55,925 nt of DNA from Deltaproteobacteria bacterium (GTDB lineage: Bacteria; Myxococcota_A; Polyangia; Fen-1088). The stretch lies in assembly GCA_016935975.1 (NCBI GenBank), contig JAFGPX010000092.1:1-55925 (forward strand). The letters are read 5' to 3'. Each line of letters begins with the position of its first letter. Within the stretch, counting starts at the first letter, position 1. Below the pieces are notes generated by a model, which made no database searches, was not told where the DNA came from, and saw only the letters and a list, made by a program, of their open reading frames with translations. Made by a program: the position numbers and the translations under genes. This document shows, piece by piece, positions 36,290 to 44,201 of the stretch.

Positions 36290-38152
36290 CTACAGCTTGG
36301 GGGCGATTCTCTCGAGCAAGGTGGCGAATTCCGCGCGGTCGGCGTCCCGCCCGGCCTGCGCGGCCGCGACGGCGCGGATGGTCGGCAGGAAGCTCCGGTC
36401 GGCGTAGGGGCTGGTCTTGAGGATCTCGGCCAGCGCGGCCACCGCGGTCGCCCACTGCAAATCGGCGTCGGCGGCCAAGAAGCTCTCGGTCAACAAGACG
36501 GTGGGCAGCGATCCCGCGATCTCGATCGCCGGCGTGGCGTCCGTGCCGTCGACCGGCTTGTAGCGCACCTTGACCAGCACGAAGTCGTCCGCGCCCACCT
36601 CGCGCGGCAGAGGGGACGGCTCGCCGTCGTCGGGAACCGGCGCGCCGGCCGTCATGGGCACCGTACCGCCGGTCAGCACCATCTCGTAGAGCGCCGTGAC
36701 CCGATGCCCCGCCCCGACCTCGCCGGCGTCGACCGCGTCGTTGCGGAAGCCCGTGTCGGCGATGGCGCGGTCCTCGTAGCCGAGCAGGCGATAGGCGAGC
36801 ACCTTGTCCGGGTTGAACTCGACCTGGAGCTTCATGTCCTTGGCCACATGCGTGATGGTGGAGAGGATCTTCTCGGCCGCGTAGTCCTTGGCCGAGGCCT
36901 CGTCGATGATGACGCTGTAGATGCCGTTCCCCGCGTCCGCGATCTGCTCCATCATGGCGTCGTTCAGGTTGCCGCTGCCGAAGCCGAGCACGGTCAGCGT
37001 CACGCCCGTGCTGCGCTGCGAGCGAATCAGGCTCAGAAGCTCGCTGGTCGACGAGGGGCCGACGTTGAAGTCGCCGTCGGTGCACATCACGATGTGGTTG
37101 ATGCCGCCGGCGACAAACCCCGCCGCGGCTTGCTGGTAGGCCAGGCCGATGCCGTCGGCCCCGGCGGTGCTGCCGCCGGCGACGAGGCCGGCGACCGCGG
37201 CCTCGATGTCGGCGCGTTTCTCCATCGACGTGGAGGGCACCACGACCCTGGCCGTGTCCGAGTAGGTGACCAGCGCCACGTGATCGCTGTCGTCGAGCCG
37301 CTCGAGGGTGGCCAGAATCAACGTCTTGACCAGCGGCAGCTTGTTGACATCGCCCATGCTGCCCGAGACGTCGAGGAGGAAGACGAGATTGGTCGGCTTC
37401 TTGACGAAGGGTGGCGGGAAGGCGGCCTGCACGCCGACGCGCAGAAGCGCCGTTCCGCGATCGAAGACGTGGTTGGCGGCGGCCAGGGAGATCTGGAAGG
37501 GGTAGGGCGCGTCGGGGTTGGGCGCCGGATAGTCGTAGGAGAAGTAGTTCACGTACTCCTCCAGCCGCACGCTGGCCGGGGCCGGCAGCAGGCCTTGGTT
37601 GGCGTCGCGGCGGAAGATGTCGTAGCTGGCGGTGTCGACGTCCGCGGCGAAGGTCGAGAAGGGATCGTGCGCGGTCATCACGAAGGGATTGGTCCCGACG
37701 GGCACGTACTTGTCGCCGCCGTCGATTGCGAGGCTGCCCCCCGTGCCGAGCCCGCCGGCGTCCCCGCGCGCGCTGGCGTCCCTGGCCGCCAGGCCCCCGT
37801 CATGTGGTCCGGGCACCGCGGTCGCGCCGCCCCGTCCGCTCGATCCGCCCGCGCCGATCACCATGGCGCCGCCCATGCCCGCGCCGCCCGCGCCCCTCGT
37901 CGTCGACGATGAAGTCTTGCCGCTCGTGCCGCCGGACGAGGCCACGTAGACCGGCGGAGGAGCGGACGCGCCGCCCGCGCCCGACGCGACGGGGGTGGTC
38001 GTGCCCGTGCTCAGGGTCGCGCCGCCCGCTCCGGACGAGAAGGAGCCGTCGCCACGGCCGCTCTCGCCGCTCGAAAGGCTGCTGGATTCCGAGCAGCCGA
38101 GCAACCATGCGATAGGGAGAATGGCTAGGACAGAACGTGACATGGGTTTCAT
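36290..38152 (-). CDS. VWA-domain lipoprotein (YfbK-like, with C-terminal DUF3520-type region)
   Basis: The 620-aa protein opens with a lipoprotein signal (SVLAILPIAWLLGCSE, Cys at 20). A ~130-residue Gly/Ser/Thr/Ala-rich low-complexity stretch follows. Then comes the conserved N-part (TFAADVDTASYDIFRRDANQ, PASVRLEEYVNYFSYDYPAP), a von Willebrand A domain with MIDAS DVSGSMG (D-x-S-x-S), TDGDFNVG and VLGFGSGNLND, and the C-terminal region (GTVPMTAGAPVPDDGEPSPL, DDFVLVKVRYKPVDG, LQWATAVAALAEILKTSPYA). The start has a strong GGAGGT 5 nt before the ATG, unlike the many leaderless-looking genes. VWA domains bind protein partners through a metal. The function in this subgroup is unknown. Confidence 0.9.
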   Translation of the reverse strand: MKPMSRSVLAILPIAWLLGCSESSSLSSGESGRGDGSFSSGAGGATLSTGTTTPVASGAGGASAPPPVYVASSGGTSGKTSSSTTRGAGGAGMGGAMVIGAGGSSGRGGATAVPGPHDGGLAARDASARGDAGGLGTGGSLAIDGGDKYVPVGTNPFVMTAHDPFSTFAADVDTASYDIFRRDANQGLLPAPASVRLEEYVNYFSYDYPAPNPDAPYPFQISLAAANHVFDRGTALLRVGVQAAFPPPFVKKPTNLVFLLDVSGSMGDVNKLPLVKTLILATLERLDDSDHVALVTYSDTARVVVPSTSMEKRADIEAAVAGLVAGGSTAGADGIGLAYQQAAAGFVAGGINHIVMCTDGDFNVGPSSTSELLSLIRSQRSTGVTLTVLGFGSGNLNDAMMEQIADAGNGIYSVIIDEASAKDYAAEKILSTITHVAKDMKLQVEFNPDKVLAYRLLGYEDRAIADTGFRNDAVDAGEVGAGHRVTALYEMVLTGGTVPMTAGAPVPDDGEPSPLPREVGADDFVLVKVRYKPVDGTDATPAIEIAGSLPTVLLTESFLAADADLQWATAVAALAEILKTSPYADRSFLPTIRAVAAAQAGRDADRAEFATLLERIAPKL

Positions 38153-38383
38153 GGCGACCTCCGTGCCGCGAACCGATGCAGCCCGCATGCCACGGGCGAT
38201 GTCGCCAGGATTTGCCTCGTTGTCGGGACGATCGCCACGACCGCACCCGGACAGATTTGTCCGAGTCTCGCCAGCCTTGTCGCGGGGGCTACCTCGGGGC
38301 CGCGCGCTTCGCCCGCGCCGATCCGGGACTTGCGCGCGCCAAAGCGCGGCATGCCGTGATTCGCAGCGAGACAGGGCGTGGCC
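38153..38383. other. 231-nt non-coding gap with a small dyad upstream of the VWA gene
   Basis: Apart from the GGAGGT ribosome-binding site next to 38152, one symmetrical site is visible: CGGACA (38248-38253) and TGTCCG (38258-38263) around a 4-nt spacer, about 96 nt upstream of the VWA start. It could be an operator. No other gene or long repeat is seen. Confidence 0.4.
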
Positions 38384-40147
38384 CTACTTGGGCAGCAGCA
38401 CCAGTCGCGTGCCGGGGCCGGGCGCGAGATCGGTATCCACGATGGTGAAACAGCCGGTGGGATCGACGGGGTAGAGACCCTGCGGTCCGGCGTAGCTCGG
38501 GTACTGCCGCGCCAGGAGCGATTCCTGCCATTCGCCGAGCACGAGCGAGTCGGGATAGGCGGACGACAGGAAGCGCAGGCGCGATGGGCCCGCGGCCGTA
38601 TGCTCGACGAAGAGCAGCGCTTGGTCGCCTGCGAGCGGGGTGGCGATCCAGATGTCACCGCCCGTGGCGAACGACAGGCGATCCGTGCCGGAGGCGACCT
38701 CGGCAAGGCGCACGCGCCCGCCGTTGCTGTCCACGTTGTGCTCGAAAAGCACCACGCTGCCGCCGGTCGCCGTGAGCTGGAACGTGCCGTAGCTCGACAG
38801 GTTCCGCGGGGAGCCGCCGAGCACATCGACCGCGTACACGCCGTGCGGGGAGTCGGACGAGACGTAGAGGACGTACTGGCCCCGGGCATCGAACGCAAAC
38901 GCCCGCACGGCCATGGACGAGAGCCAGTAGGGAAACAGGTTCGAGGCGAGCAGGCGCTGGCCGGTGCCGTCGATGCTTGCTGCGTAGAGACGCGCCGGCG
39001 AACCGCTGACCACGGTGGCCGAGGCCGGCTCCGCGGTGAGCAGCAGAGTCCGGTCGGGCGAGATTGCATAGCCGCCGAACGCACCTGGATCCCGAGTGTC
39101 GATCAGGTACGAGATGTCGCCGGTGCCGGGCACGTGGCCGCGGACCTCGCAGCCGCTTCCCGAGGGCATGGAGCACTTGGCGGTACGGAATACGAGCAGG
39201 CTCTCGGAGACGAAGGCGGGGTGCACGGCATCTCGCTGCGATGCGAGGCTGTAGGTCGCGTTGCTGCTGTCGGCGACGTTGAGGGTGTCGACCGGCTCGT
39301 CGGTCCACACGGTGCGCGTCGCGAAGGCGACCCAGCCGCCGCCCGGCGAGACTGCCAGACTGCCGCGGGGGACGTGCTTGGCGAGCGGGGTCGATTGGCC
39401 GGTGGCCACGTCGATGACGTCGAGGTCGCCGACGGCCTCGTCGATGCAGTCGTGCAGGACGAACAGCCGGCTGCCATCTCTCGTCGCCTGATGGTCGCAG
39501 ACGTCCGCGGAGGTCAGGGTGCGCACGGACTTGCCGTCGTACACGGCTGTGTCCTTGCCTTGGCTGCCGGTCCCAAAGAGCAGCAAGGCCCCCTGTGTGC
39601 CCAGGGCCTCGGCGTCGTACACGGTATCGACGATGGGGGTCACCGCGCCCGAGGGCAGATCGACGCGGACCAGCCGGTCGGGCGCGTCCGTGCCGGCCGA
39701 CGCATCGGCGCGCACGCGCAGCACGACATGCCCGAGATCCGGCGCGAAGTGGATCTCGTTGCTGCGGGCCTTGAGGAGCAGATCCTGCTCCGCCAGCTTC
39801 CGCAAAGCCGCGCAGCCCGCGAGCGGCGGCGTCGTGTCGGCGGCCGTTGCATCGCGCACGGCCGCGTCCGGCGCCGCGAGGTCGGCTGTCGGCAGGTCGG
39901 GAGAGGACGCATCGGGCAAGGGTGAACTGGCCTCGGGCGACGACAGATCGGCAAGCGGCGAGGCCGTATCGCGGGGCTCTGGCGAGGCCAGGTCCGCGAC
40001 TCCATCGGCCGCCCCGGCCAGATCCGCGGTTGCGTCCGCCAATGCGGCATCGCCGCCGTCGGAAGCGGAGCGACTGCCCGTGGTGGTCCGGCCGCACGCA
40101 AACGTCGCAGCGGCCAGCAGAAGGATGCTTCTCCGCCAGCGCAACAT
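38384..40147 (-). CDS. Lipoprotein with a low-complexity stalk and beta-propeller-like body
   Basis: The 587-aa protein begins with a lipoprotein signal (SILLLAAATFACGR, Cys at 18). Next is an Ala/Asp/Ser/Pro stalk of ~85 residues (ASPEPRDTASPLADLSSPEA), then a cysteine-containing start of the globular part (LAGCAALRKLAEQDLLLKAR). The rest is built of repeating four-stranded units like WD40/TolB propellers: EIHFAPDLGHVVLRVRAD, ADVCDHQATRDGSRLFVLHD, SLAVSPGGGWVAFATRTVW, GYAISPDRTLLLTAEPA, AFAFDARGQYVLYVSSDSPH. It is probably anchored in the outer membrane or its inner leaflet and may bind a ligand or protein. No enzyme motif is seen. Confidence 0.82.
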   Translation of the reverse strand: MLRWRRSILLLAAATFACGRTTTGSRSASDGGDAALADATADLAGAADGVADLASPEPRDTASPLADLSSPEASSPLPDASSPDLPTADLAAPDAAVRDATAADTTPPLAGCAALRKLAEQDLLLKARSNEIHFAPDLGHVVLRVRADASAGTDAPDRLVRVDLPSGAVTPIVDTVYDAEALGTQGALLLFGTGSQGKDTAVYDGKSVRTLTSADVCDHQATRDGSRLFVLHDCIDEAVGDLDVIDVATGQSTPLAKHVPRGSLAVSPGGGWVAFATRTVWTDEPVDTLNVADSSNATYSLASQRDAVHPAFVSESLLVFRTAKCSMPSGSGCEVRGHVPGTGDISYLIDTRDPGAFGGYAISPDRTLLLTAEPASATVVSGSPARLYAASIDGTGQRLLASNLFPYWLSSMAVRAFAFDARGQYVLYVSSDSPHGVYAVDVLGGSPRNLSSYGTFQLTATGGSVVLFEHNVDSNGGRVRLAEVASGTDRLSFATGGDIWIATPLAGDQALLFVEHTAAGPSRLRFLSSAYPDSLVLGEWQESLLARQYPSYAGPQGLYPVDPTGCFTIVDTDLAPGPGTRLVLLPK

Positions 40148-40221
40148 AGAGGCGATCTTGCCCGGACGCAGGCGCCGTCACAACGGTGCATTCGGCTCAC
40201 GCGCAGCGTCCGTGCGCGCTG

Positions 40222-40405
40222 TCACGGCCCGGCTGGAGGCAGGCGGTCCCAGCGAACGTGGGGCGAATCGCGGCGCAACCAGAACGAGCCCTGCTGGACG
40301 TAGTCGCGCCGCGCGAACGCGAGGAGGTCCTGGCCGTCGTAGCGGGCCCACACGAGGGCGTCGCAAATCGCGTCGGGTCGTGGCGTCTCGATCAAGAGGT
40401 TGTCG
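40222..40405 (-). pseudogene. Coding-like remnant (~58 codons) immediately downstream of tRNA-Leu
   Basis: On the minus strand, directly after the 3' end of the tRNA, an open stretch reads LLIETPRPDAICDALVWARY then DGQDLLAFARRDYVQQGSFW and ends at a TGA (40222-40224). The balanced composition, aromatic residues and W/R content look like real protein rather than random GC-rich frame. No good start codon or ribosome-binding site is present. It may be the residue of a gene disrupted by an insertion at the tRNA, or a short ORF with a TTG start. I do not recognise the family. Confidence 0.35.
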
Positions 40406-40487
40406 TGCGGGAAGGGGGACTCGAACCCCCACTTCTTTCGAAACCAGATCCTAAGTCTGGCGCGTCTACCAGTTCCGCCATCCCCGC
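40406..40487 (-). tRNA. tRNA-Leu (anticodon UAG)
   Basis: The 82-nt sequence on the minus strand folds as a class II tRNA. Acceptor stem GCGGGGA pairs with TTCCCGC (one G-U), D-loop contains TGGTAGAC, anticodon arm is CCAGA-CTTAGGA-TCTGG with anticodon TAG at 40451-40453, there is a short variable arm, and T arm is GGGGG-TTCGAGT-CCCCC. The discriminator base is A at 40406. CCA is not encoded. It reads CUN leucine codons, mainly CUA and, by wobble, CUG. A recombinase remnant abuts its 5' end. Confidence 0.95.
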
Positions 40488-40608
40488 GGAAGAACGACAC
40501 GACGATAGTGCCAAGCTCGCGGGCGTCAGACAAGTCGGTCTTGAGATGCGCGTAGCGTTCGGTCACCCGCGCCGTGGTATGGCCCAGGAGTTCCGAGCGG
40601 ATGGCCGG
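40488..40608 (-). pseudogene. Tyrosine recombinase (integrase) C-terminal remnant abutting tRNA-Leu
   Basis: On the minus strand the ~40-codon stretch reads SELLGHTTARVTERYAHLKT after RPAIR, then DLSDARELG. This is the box II end of a phage-type integrase: the histidine in LGH (codon 40579-40581) and the nucleophilic tyrosine in ERYAH (codon 40552-40554) are exactly nine residues apart, as in active enzymes. Everything before box II is missing; upstream lies the end of an unrelated lipoprotein gene (stop at 40610-40612). The frame then runs without a stop into the tRNA, so no functional protein is made. It is the scar of a former element at this tRNA. Confidence 0.75.
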
Positions 40609-40609
40609 C

Positions 40610-42259
40610 CTACTCCCTGAGCGGCCAAGCGCCGCCCTCGGAGTCGAGACGGAGATCTCCCTCTTGTGGGCGCTCGCCAACCTGCGGGGCGGAGTACATG
40701 CGCAGCTCGGGATCGGAGCCGGGCGAGTGCTGCAGCGCGGGCGACTCCAGCTCGGCGCCGTCCGCGGGGCAGCGCGGGTCGGGCACGACCTGCCCTCCGT
40801 CCACGCACAGCTTCTCCTGGTACGGAACGCGCTCGACGTGGCCATCGGCAAGTCGGATGGAGAAAAGCACCCGCTCCTGGTCCGTCCCCCAGAACATGAG
40901 CAGGTCGTCCTGCGGGCGAACCGCGATGGCGCCGGGAGCCTCCGGCAGCTTGCCCATGTTCCGGAGCGTGCCGTCGTCGCCGAGCACGACGAGATCCTGA
41001 GAAAAGTCGTCCTTGTGCACGAGGTCTGCGTTGACCAGCGTGCCGACCGAAGCCGCTTGCGTGCGCAGGCGGTAGGCATGGAGCAGTCGCGTGTCGGGCG
41101 GCAGACGGAAGCGCAGGCGCGGCTGGCCGGTGCGCGCGTCCCACAGACCGACGCGGGACGCGACCATTCCTTGCCGGAGGTGTAGCGGCAGCGCGACGTC
41201 GCCGGGCAGCCAGAGCCTTTCCACCTGGCGTCCCCCGAGACGAAAGCTGGCGGCCGCGGCTCGGCTGCCCCGGTAGTCGTCGCAGTTGCAGGGCTCCGTG
41301 GTCGGCTCGACCAGGTAGAGCCGATCCCGGTGAAACCCCATGACCCAGGAGCCGGACTCGAACCCGGGATCGATGCGACAGAGCGGGCGGCGCTTGCGCC
41401 AATCGTAGAGGGTGGCCGTGCGGTAGGCCGCCACCGCCATGAATCGCCCGCTGTCATCGAAGGCGGGAGGGAGCAGCCCAAGCCCTTCCACCGGCTCGGG
41501 CAGCACGCCGGCTCGTCGCAGACGGACGGCGTCGCCTTCGCGGTCGACCGCCAGCAGGAGCAGCGAGAAGTCCACGATCGCGACGAGGTACCGATTCGCG
41601 GGATGGAAGGCGAGCGCCGCTGCCTTCTCGTAGTCGAACGGCGCCAAGGCCAGGGGCTTTCCCGTCTGGCTGTCGCCGAGCAAGATGCCGCCGCGGACGA
41701 AGCTAGCGAACCAAAGCCCGTTCGGCGAGAAGGCAAGCATGGGCTGGAAATCTTCGCCGACGGAAACCCAGCCCGGCCCCGTGGTCACCCGGCGAGCCGC
41801 GGCTTTCGCCGCAGGCGGGGGCACCCGCGAAAGGATGGGCTCGTCGCCGCACGCGCGTTTGGCGACATGGGGCCGGTCGGGAGCGGCCGGCGGGATCATC
41901 CACAGCTCGCGCGGCGTGCAGCCTTTTTGCTCGTCACGCGCCAGCGTCAGCTCGAGGAAGAGAGTCGGACGCCCGGAAGCGAAAGGAGACCGGGCGACCG
42001 CCCCTTTCGCGAATCGACAACCCGGTCGTCCTGCGCACAGCTTGACGACCAGAGGGGGCTCGTCGGGCGACGGCTCGTTGCCGCCGGCATCCGCGCGCTC
42101 CGCCATGACCGCGACGGGCGTCGCCTTCGCCGCCGACGAGGACGCGACCGGCGTGCCCGGCCGGGGGGGCACGGGGGAGCGACACGCGCTACCCAGGGAG
42201 CCTGCCCAGAAGAGAGCGGCGAAGGTCACGAGCCGTTGCCGAGAGCTTGCGTTCGCCAT
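40610..42259 (-). CDS. Probable lipoprotein with beta-propeller-like repeats
   Basis: The 549-aa protein has a signal-type N-terminus (RLVTFAALFWAGSLGSACRS) whose last cysteine may be lipidated, although the lipobox (GSAC) is imperfect. A Pro/Ser/Ala-rich linker follows. Then come segments that look like WD40-type blades: FSPNGLWFASFVRGGILLGD, LAFHPANRYLVAIVDFSLLL, FDDSGRFMAVAAYRTATLYD, GFHRDRLYLVEPTTEPCNCD and LHLRQGMVASRVGLWDARTG. Cys pairs are spread through the chain. The ATG at 42259 is chosen because TACGAT lies 7 nt upstream and the signal peptide then has normal length. The end adjoins the integrase scar. No catalytic motif is seen. Confidence 0.78.
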   Translation of the reverse strand: MANASSRQRLVTFAALFWAGSLGSACRSPVPPRPGTPVASSSAAKATPVAVMAERADAGGNEPSPDEPPLVVKLCAGRPGCRFAKGAVARSPFASGRPTLFLELTLARDEQKGCTPRELWMIPPAAPDRPHVAKRACGDEPILSRVPPPAAKAAARRVTTGPGWVSVGEDFQPMLAFSPNGLWFASFVRGGILLGDSQTGKPLALAPFDYEKAAALAFHPANRYLVAIVDFSLLLLAVDREGDAVRLRRAGVLPEPVEGLGLLPPAFDDSGRFMAVAAYRTATLYDWRKRRPLCRIDPGFESGSWVMGFHRDRLYLVEPTTEPCNCDDYRGSRAAAASFRLGGRQVERLWLPGDVALPLHLRQGMVASRVGLWDARTGQPRLRFRLPPDTRLLHAYRLRTQAASVGTLVNADLVHKDDFSQDLVVLGDDGTLRNMGKLPEAPGAIAVRPQDDLLMFWGTDQERVLFSIRLADGHVERVPYQEKLCVDGGQVVPDPRCPADGAELESPALQHSPGSDPELRMYSAPQVGERPQEGDLRLDSEGGAWPLRE

Positions 42260-42266
42260 TCGCGGC

Positions 42267-42272
42267 ATCGTA
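42267..42272 (-). promoter_or_regulatory. -10-like TACGAT, 7 nt before the 42259 gene
   Basis: On the minus strand TACGAT ends 7 nt before ATG 42259, exactly as at lon. No Shine-Dalgarno sequence is seen. Confidence 0.45.
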
Positions 42273-42322
42273 CATCGGGCCACGGCCGAAAAGCCGGCCG
42301 TCTGCCGCCAAGCGGCGGGCTG

Positions 42323-43690
42323 CTACGGTGCCGCGGGCAAGAGCGCGCCGATGACGCCGTAGAACGCCTGTCCGAGCACGGCGTAGCCCGCGCTGTTCGG
42401 GTGCAGGTTGTCGGCCAGGAGGGCGGTCTTGTAGTTCGCGTTCGAGGAGAAGGCTTTGTAGTTGTCCAGGAAGACCACGTGCTTGCCGGCCTTGGCGCGG
42501 GTGTCCACCAGTCCCGGGATGGCCGCGTTGTATTTCTGGAAGTTCGTGTTGGTGCCGTCGTTCTTCGAGGGAATGATCGAGGCGACGACCAGCAGCGAAT
42601 CCGGCGCCCGCGACAGGATGTCGTCCATCAACTTGCCGAGCCGCGTGGGCGCGTTGGCGGTGTCGACGTTGCCGTTGATGTCGTTCGTGCCGATCATCAG
42701 CAGCACGATGTGGGGCTTGTAGTTGGCCAGCGCGTTGTTGGTGACCGTTCCCGAGATACCGCTATGGCCGCTGTCGGTGTCGATGGTCCAGCCGCCGTGC
42801 CCTTCGTGCTTCTTGGGAAACGTCTTGCCGTCCACGGTGTCCGGTCCGTTCGACAAGGATCCGACGAAGGTGATGTTCTTGCCGTCCTTCATCGCCTGGC
42901 GGAACAGCTCGATGCGATAGCCGCCCATGGGCGCCGTGCAACAGCCCTCGGTGATGGAATCGCCGAGCGGCAGGATGGCGCACGCGGTGCCTGCGGTCGT
43001 GGGGCACGGCATGTAGCCACCGCCCGCGTCGTTGCCGGCGTCCGGGGTGGCGTCCGGGCTGCCGCCGTCCGGCCGGGTTCCGCCCGTGCCGAGCGTGCCC
43101 CCCGTGCTCGTCATTCCGCCCGTCGCGCGGCCGGCTGTGCCACCCGCCGCGACGGTGCCGCCCGAGCCGCCGCGGCCACCCGTGGCGCCGCCCGTGCTCG
43201 TGTCCCCACCGGTGCCGGAGCGGCCGCCCCTCCCGGATGTGCCACCGGTGTCGTTCGTGCCACCCGAGCCCTGGATTCCGCCCGTGCTCGAAGAGCCACC
43301 CGTGGCGCTGCCGCCAATGCCAGAGTGCCCTCCGCTGCCGGCGCCGCCCGAACCTGGCGTGCCGCCCGTCGCTTGGCTTCCACCCGCGCCGCTCGTGCCG
43401 CCTCTGGGGGCGCCGCCCGTGGCCACCGTGCCACCCGAGCCAGAAGTGGTAGTGCCTCCCGTGGCCGGCGCGCCACCGGTACTGCTTCCCGCCTGTCCGC
43501 CGGTTCCGGGTTCGTCGCCCGATCCGGAGGAGCAGGCGCCTCCGGTCAGGAGGAGACATGCGCAAAGCCAGGGGGACAAAGCGAAGCGCCCGCGTTCGGT
43601 GCGTGGTGCCGCAGGACCGCTCTGTCGGTGCGGGGGCGTCGGCAGCATGCAGCACCCGACCCGTGGCGAGGTGTTCTTCGTTCTTCGCAT
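42323..43690 (-). CDS. SGNH/GDSL hydrolase lipoprotein with a Gly-rich stalk
   Basis: The 455-aa protein has a hydrophobic signal (LSPWLCACLLLTGGAC) ending at a likely lipidated cysteine, then ~170 residues of Gly/Thr/Ser-rich repeats of the STGG/GTGG kind. The C-terminal ~210 residues are an SGNH esterase: block I PLGDSITEGCC (Ser nucleophile), block III MIGTNDINGN (Asn), and the block V Asp-His dyad in DNLHPNSAGYAVLG. YRIELFRQAMKDGKNITFVG and HEGHGGWTIDTDSGHSG fit carbohydrate esterase family 3, so it may deacetylate polysaccharide at the cell surface. The ATG at 43690 has AAGG 9-12 nt upstream; a second in-frame ATG at 43648 is possible. Confidence 0.9.
   Translation of the reverse strand: MRRTKNTSPRVGCCMLPTPPHRQSGPAAPRTERGRFALSPWLCACLLLTGGACSSGSGDEPGTGGQAGSSTGGAPATGGTTTSGSGGTVATGGAPRGGTSGAGGSQATGGTPGSGGAGSGGHSGIGGSATGGSSSTGGIQGSGGTNDTGGTSGRGGRSGTGGDTSTGGATGGRGGSGGTVAAGGTAGRATGGMTSTGGTLGTGGTRPDGGSPDATPDAGNDAGGGYMPCPTTAGTACAILPLGDSITEGCCTAPMGGYRIELFRQAMKDGKNITFVGSLSNGPDTVDGKTFPKKHEGHGGWTIDTDSGHSGISGTVTNNALANYKPHIVLLMIGTNDINGNVDTANAPTRLGKLMDDILSRAPDSLLVVASIIPSKNDGTNTNFQKYNAAIPGLVDTRAKAGKHVVFLDNYKAFSSNANYKTALLADNLHPNSAGYAVLGQAFYGVIGALLPAAP
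42990..43530 (-). repeat. Degenerate Gly/Thr/Ser-coding tandem repeat in the SGNH hydrolase gene
   Basis: About 540 bp encode short degenerate units of the type (S/A/T)-T/S-G-G-x. On the plus strand they appear as recurring CCGCCCGTG and CCACCCGAG words. The repeat forms a flexible stalk between the lipid anchor and the enzyme. Such tracts expand and contract easily. Confidence 0.75.
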
Positions 43691-43940
43691 GAATGACCTT
43701 TCTTTCGGAGTCGCGCCCGGCGCCGTGGCCAAGGACGAGCTGGGCTCGCTTGGCGGACGCCATGACCAAGGTTGCAACCATGACTTTGTGCCATGAGGGG
43801 CGGAATTGTCACGCTTCGCGCGAGACGTGCGGACGTCCAGCCGGCGGCTTGGGCGCATCCGCTCGGGTTCGTCAGGCGCTCTTCTGCATGCCCCGCTCGC
43901 CGAGCGCGAGATCGTCGAGCATCTTGGGTTCCGGGCTCTT

Positions 43941-44050
43941 CCCACGGAGCGCAGAGTCCACAGAGTCGGAAGGGAAGGGTGGCTTCGAGCCTCTAGCATC
44001 GAACCCCCTCTCACTCGGCCATCTTTGTGCTCTCTGCGCTCTCCGTGGTG
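43941..44050. repeat. Imperfect inverted-repeat element (family A, copy 2)
   Basis: The left arm CCACGGAGCGCAGAG (from 43942) is matched by 44011-44050, whose complement reads CCACGGAGAGCGCAGAG. The core GGAGAGCGCAGAG (minus strand of 44032-44044) is identical to the one at 369-381. It is a dispersed intergenic hairpin with unknown function. Confidence 0.6.
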
Positions 44051-44171
44051 AAGCTCCCTGGAGTCCGGTGGCTCTCGGACGCTTTGGTGCTCTGCTCGCC
44101 CGTGGCGAATACGTCCTCAGAAAACTGAGCTTGTTTGTGCCTAACCTCGCGGTATCAGCGGGCAAGAAGAT

Positions 44172-44192
44172 TGGCGCAGGCCTTGCTAAGAT
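44172..44192 (+). promoter_or_regulatory. Overlapping sigma54-like and -10-like elements before the coiled-coil protein gene
   Basis: TGGCGC-N5-TTGCT (44172-44187) fits the -24/-12 consensus with correct GG-GC spacing. The end of it doubles as TGC-TAAGAT (44184-44192), an extended -10, 9 nt before ATG 44202. Only one of the two may be real. Confidence 0.4.
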
Positions 44193-44201
44193 TGTTGTCG
44201 G

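Larger units (their letters stand above)
43691..44201. other. 511-nt intergenic region between divergent lipoprotein and coiled-coil protein genes
   Basis: It holds no convincing gene. Features seen are the inverted-repeat element at 43941-44050 and the promoter-like sequences at 44172-44192. Open frames here extend from the neighbouring genes or lie antisense and show no protein-like pattern. Confidence 0.6.

Noticed and set aside
35252-37912. 886-codon rightward open frame across the exported-protein and VWA genes
   Set aside because: It crosses the perfect palindrome and lies antisense to genes with signal peptides, lipobox and MIDAS motifs.
42990-43530. CRISPR array or coding tandem repeat of another kind
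   Set aside because: The recurring words are degenerate in-frame Gly/Thr/Ser codons without regular spacers; there is no cas gene.
43691-44014. Upstream in-frame extension of the SGNH hydrolase gene
   Set aside because: It runs into the hairpin element and lacks protein-like pattern; the lipoprotein signal is correctly placed from 43690.
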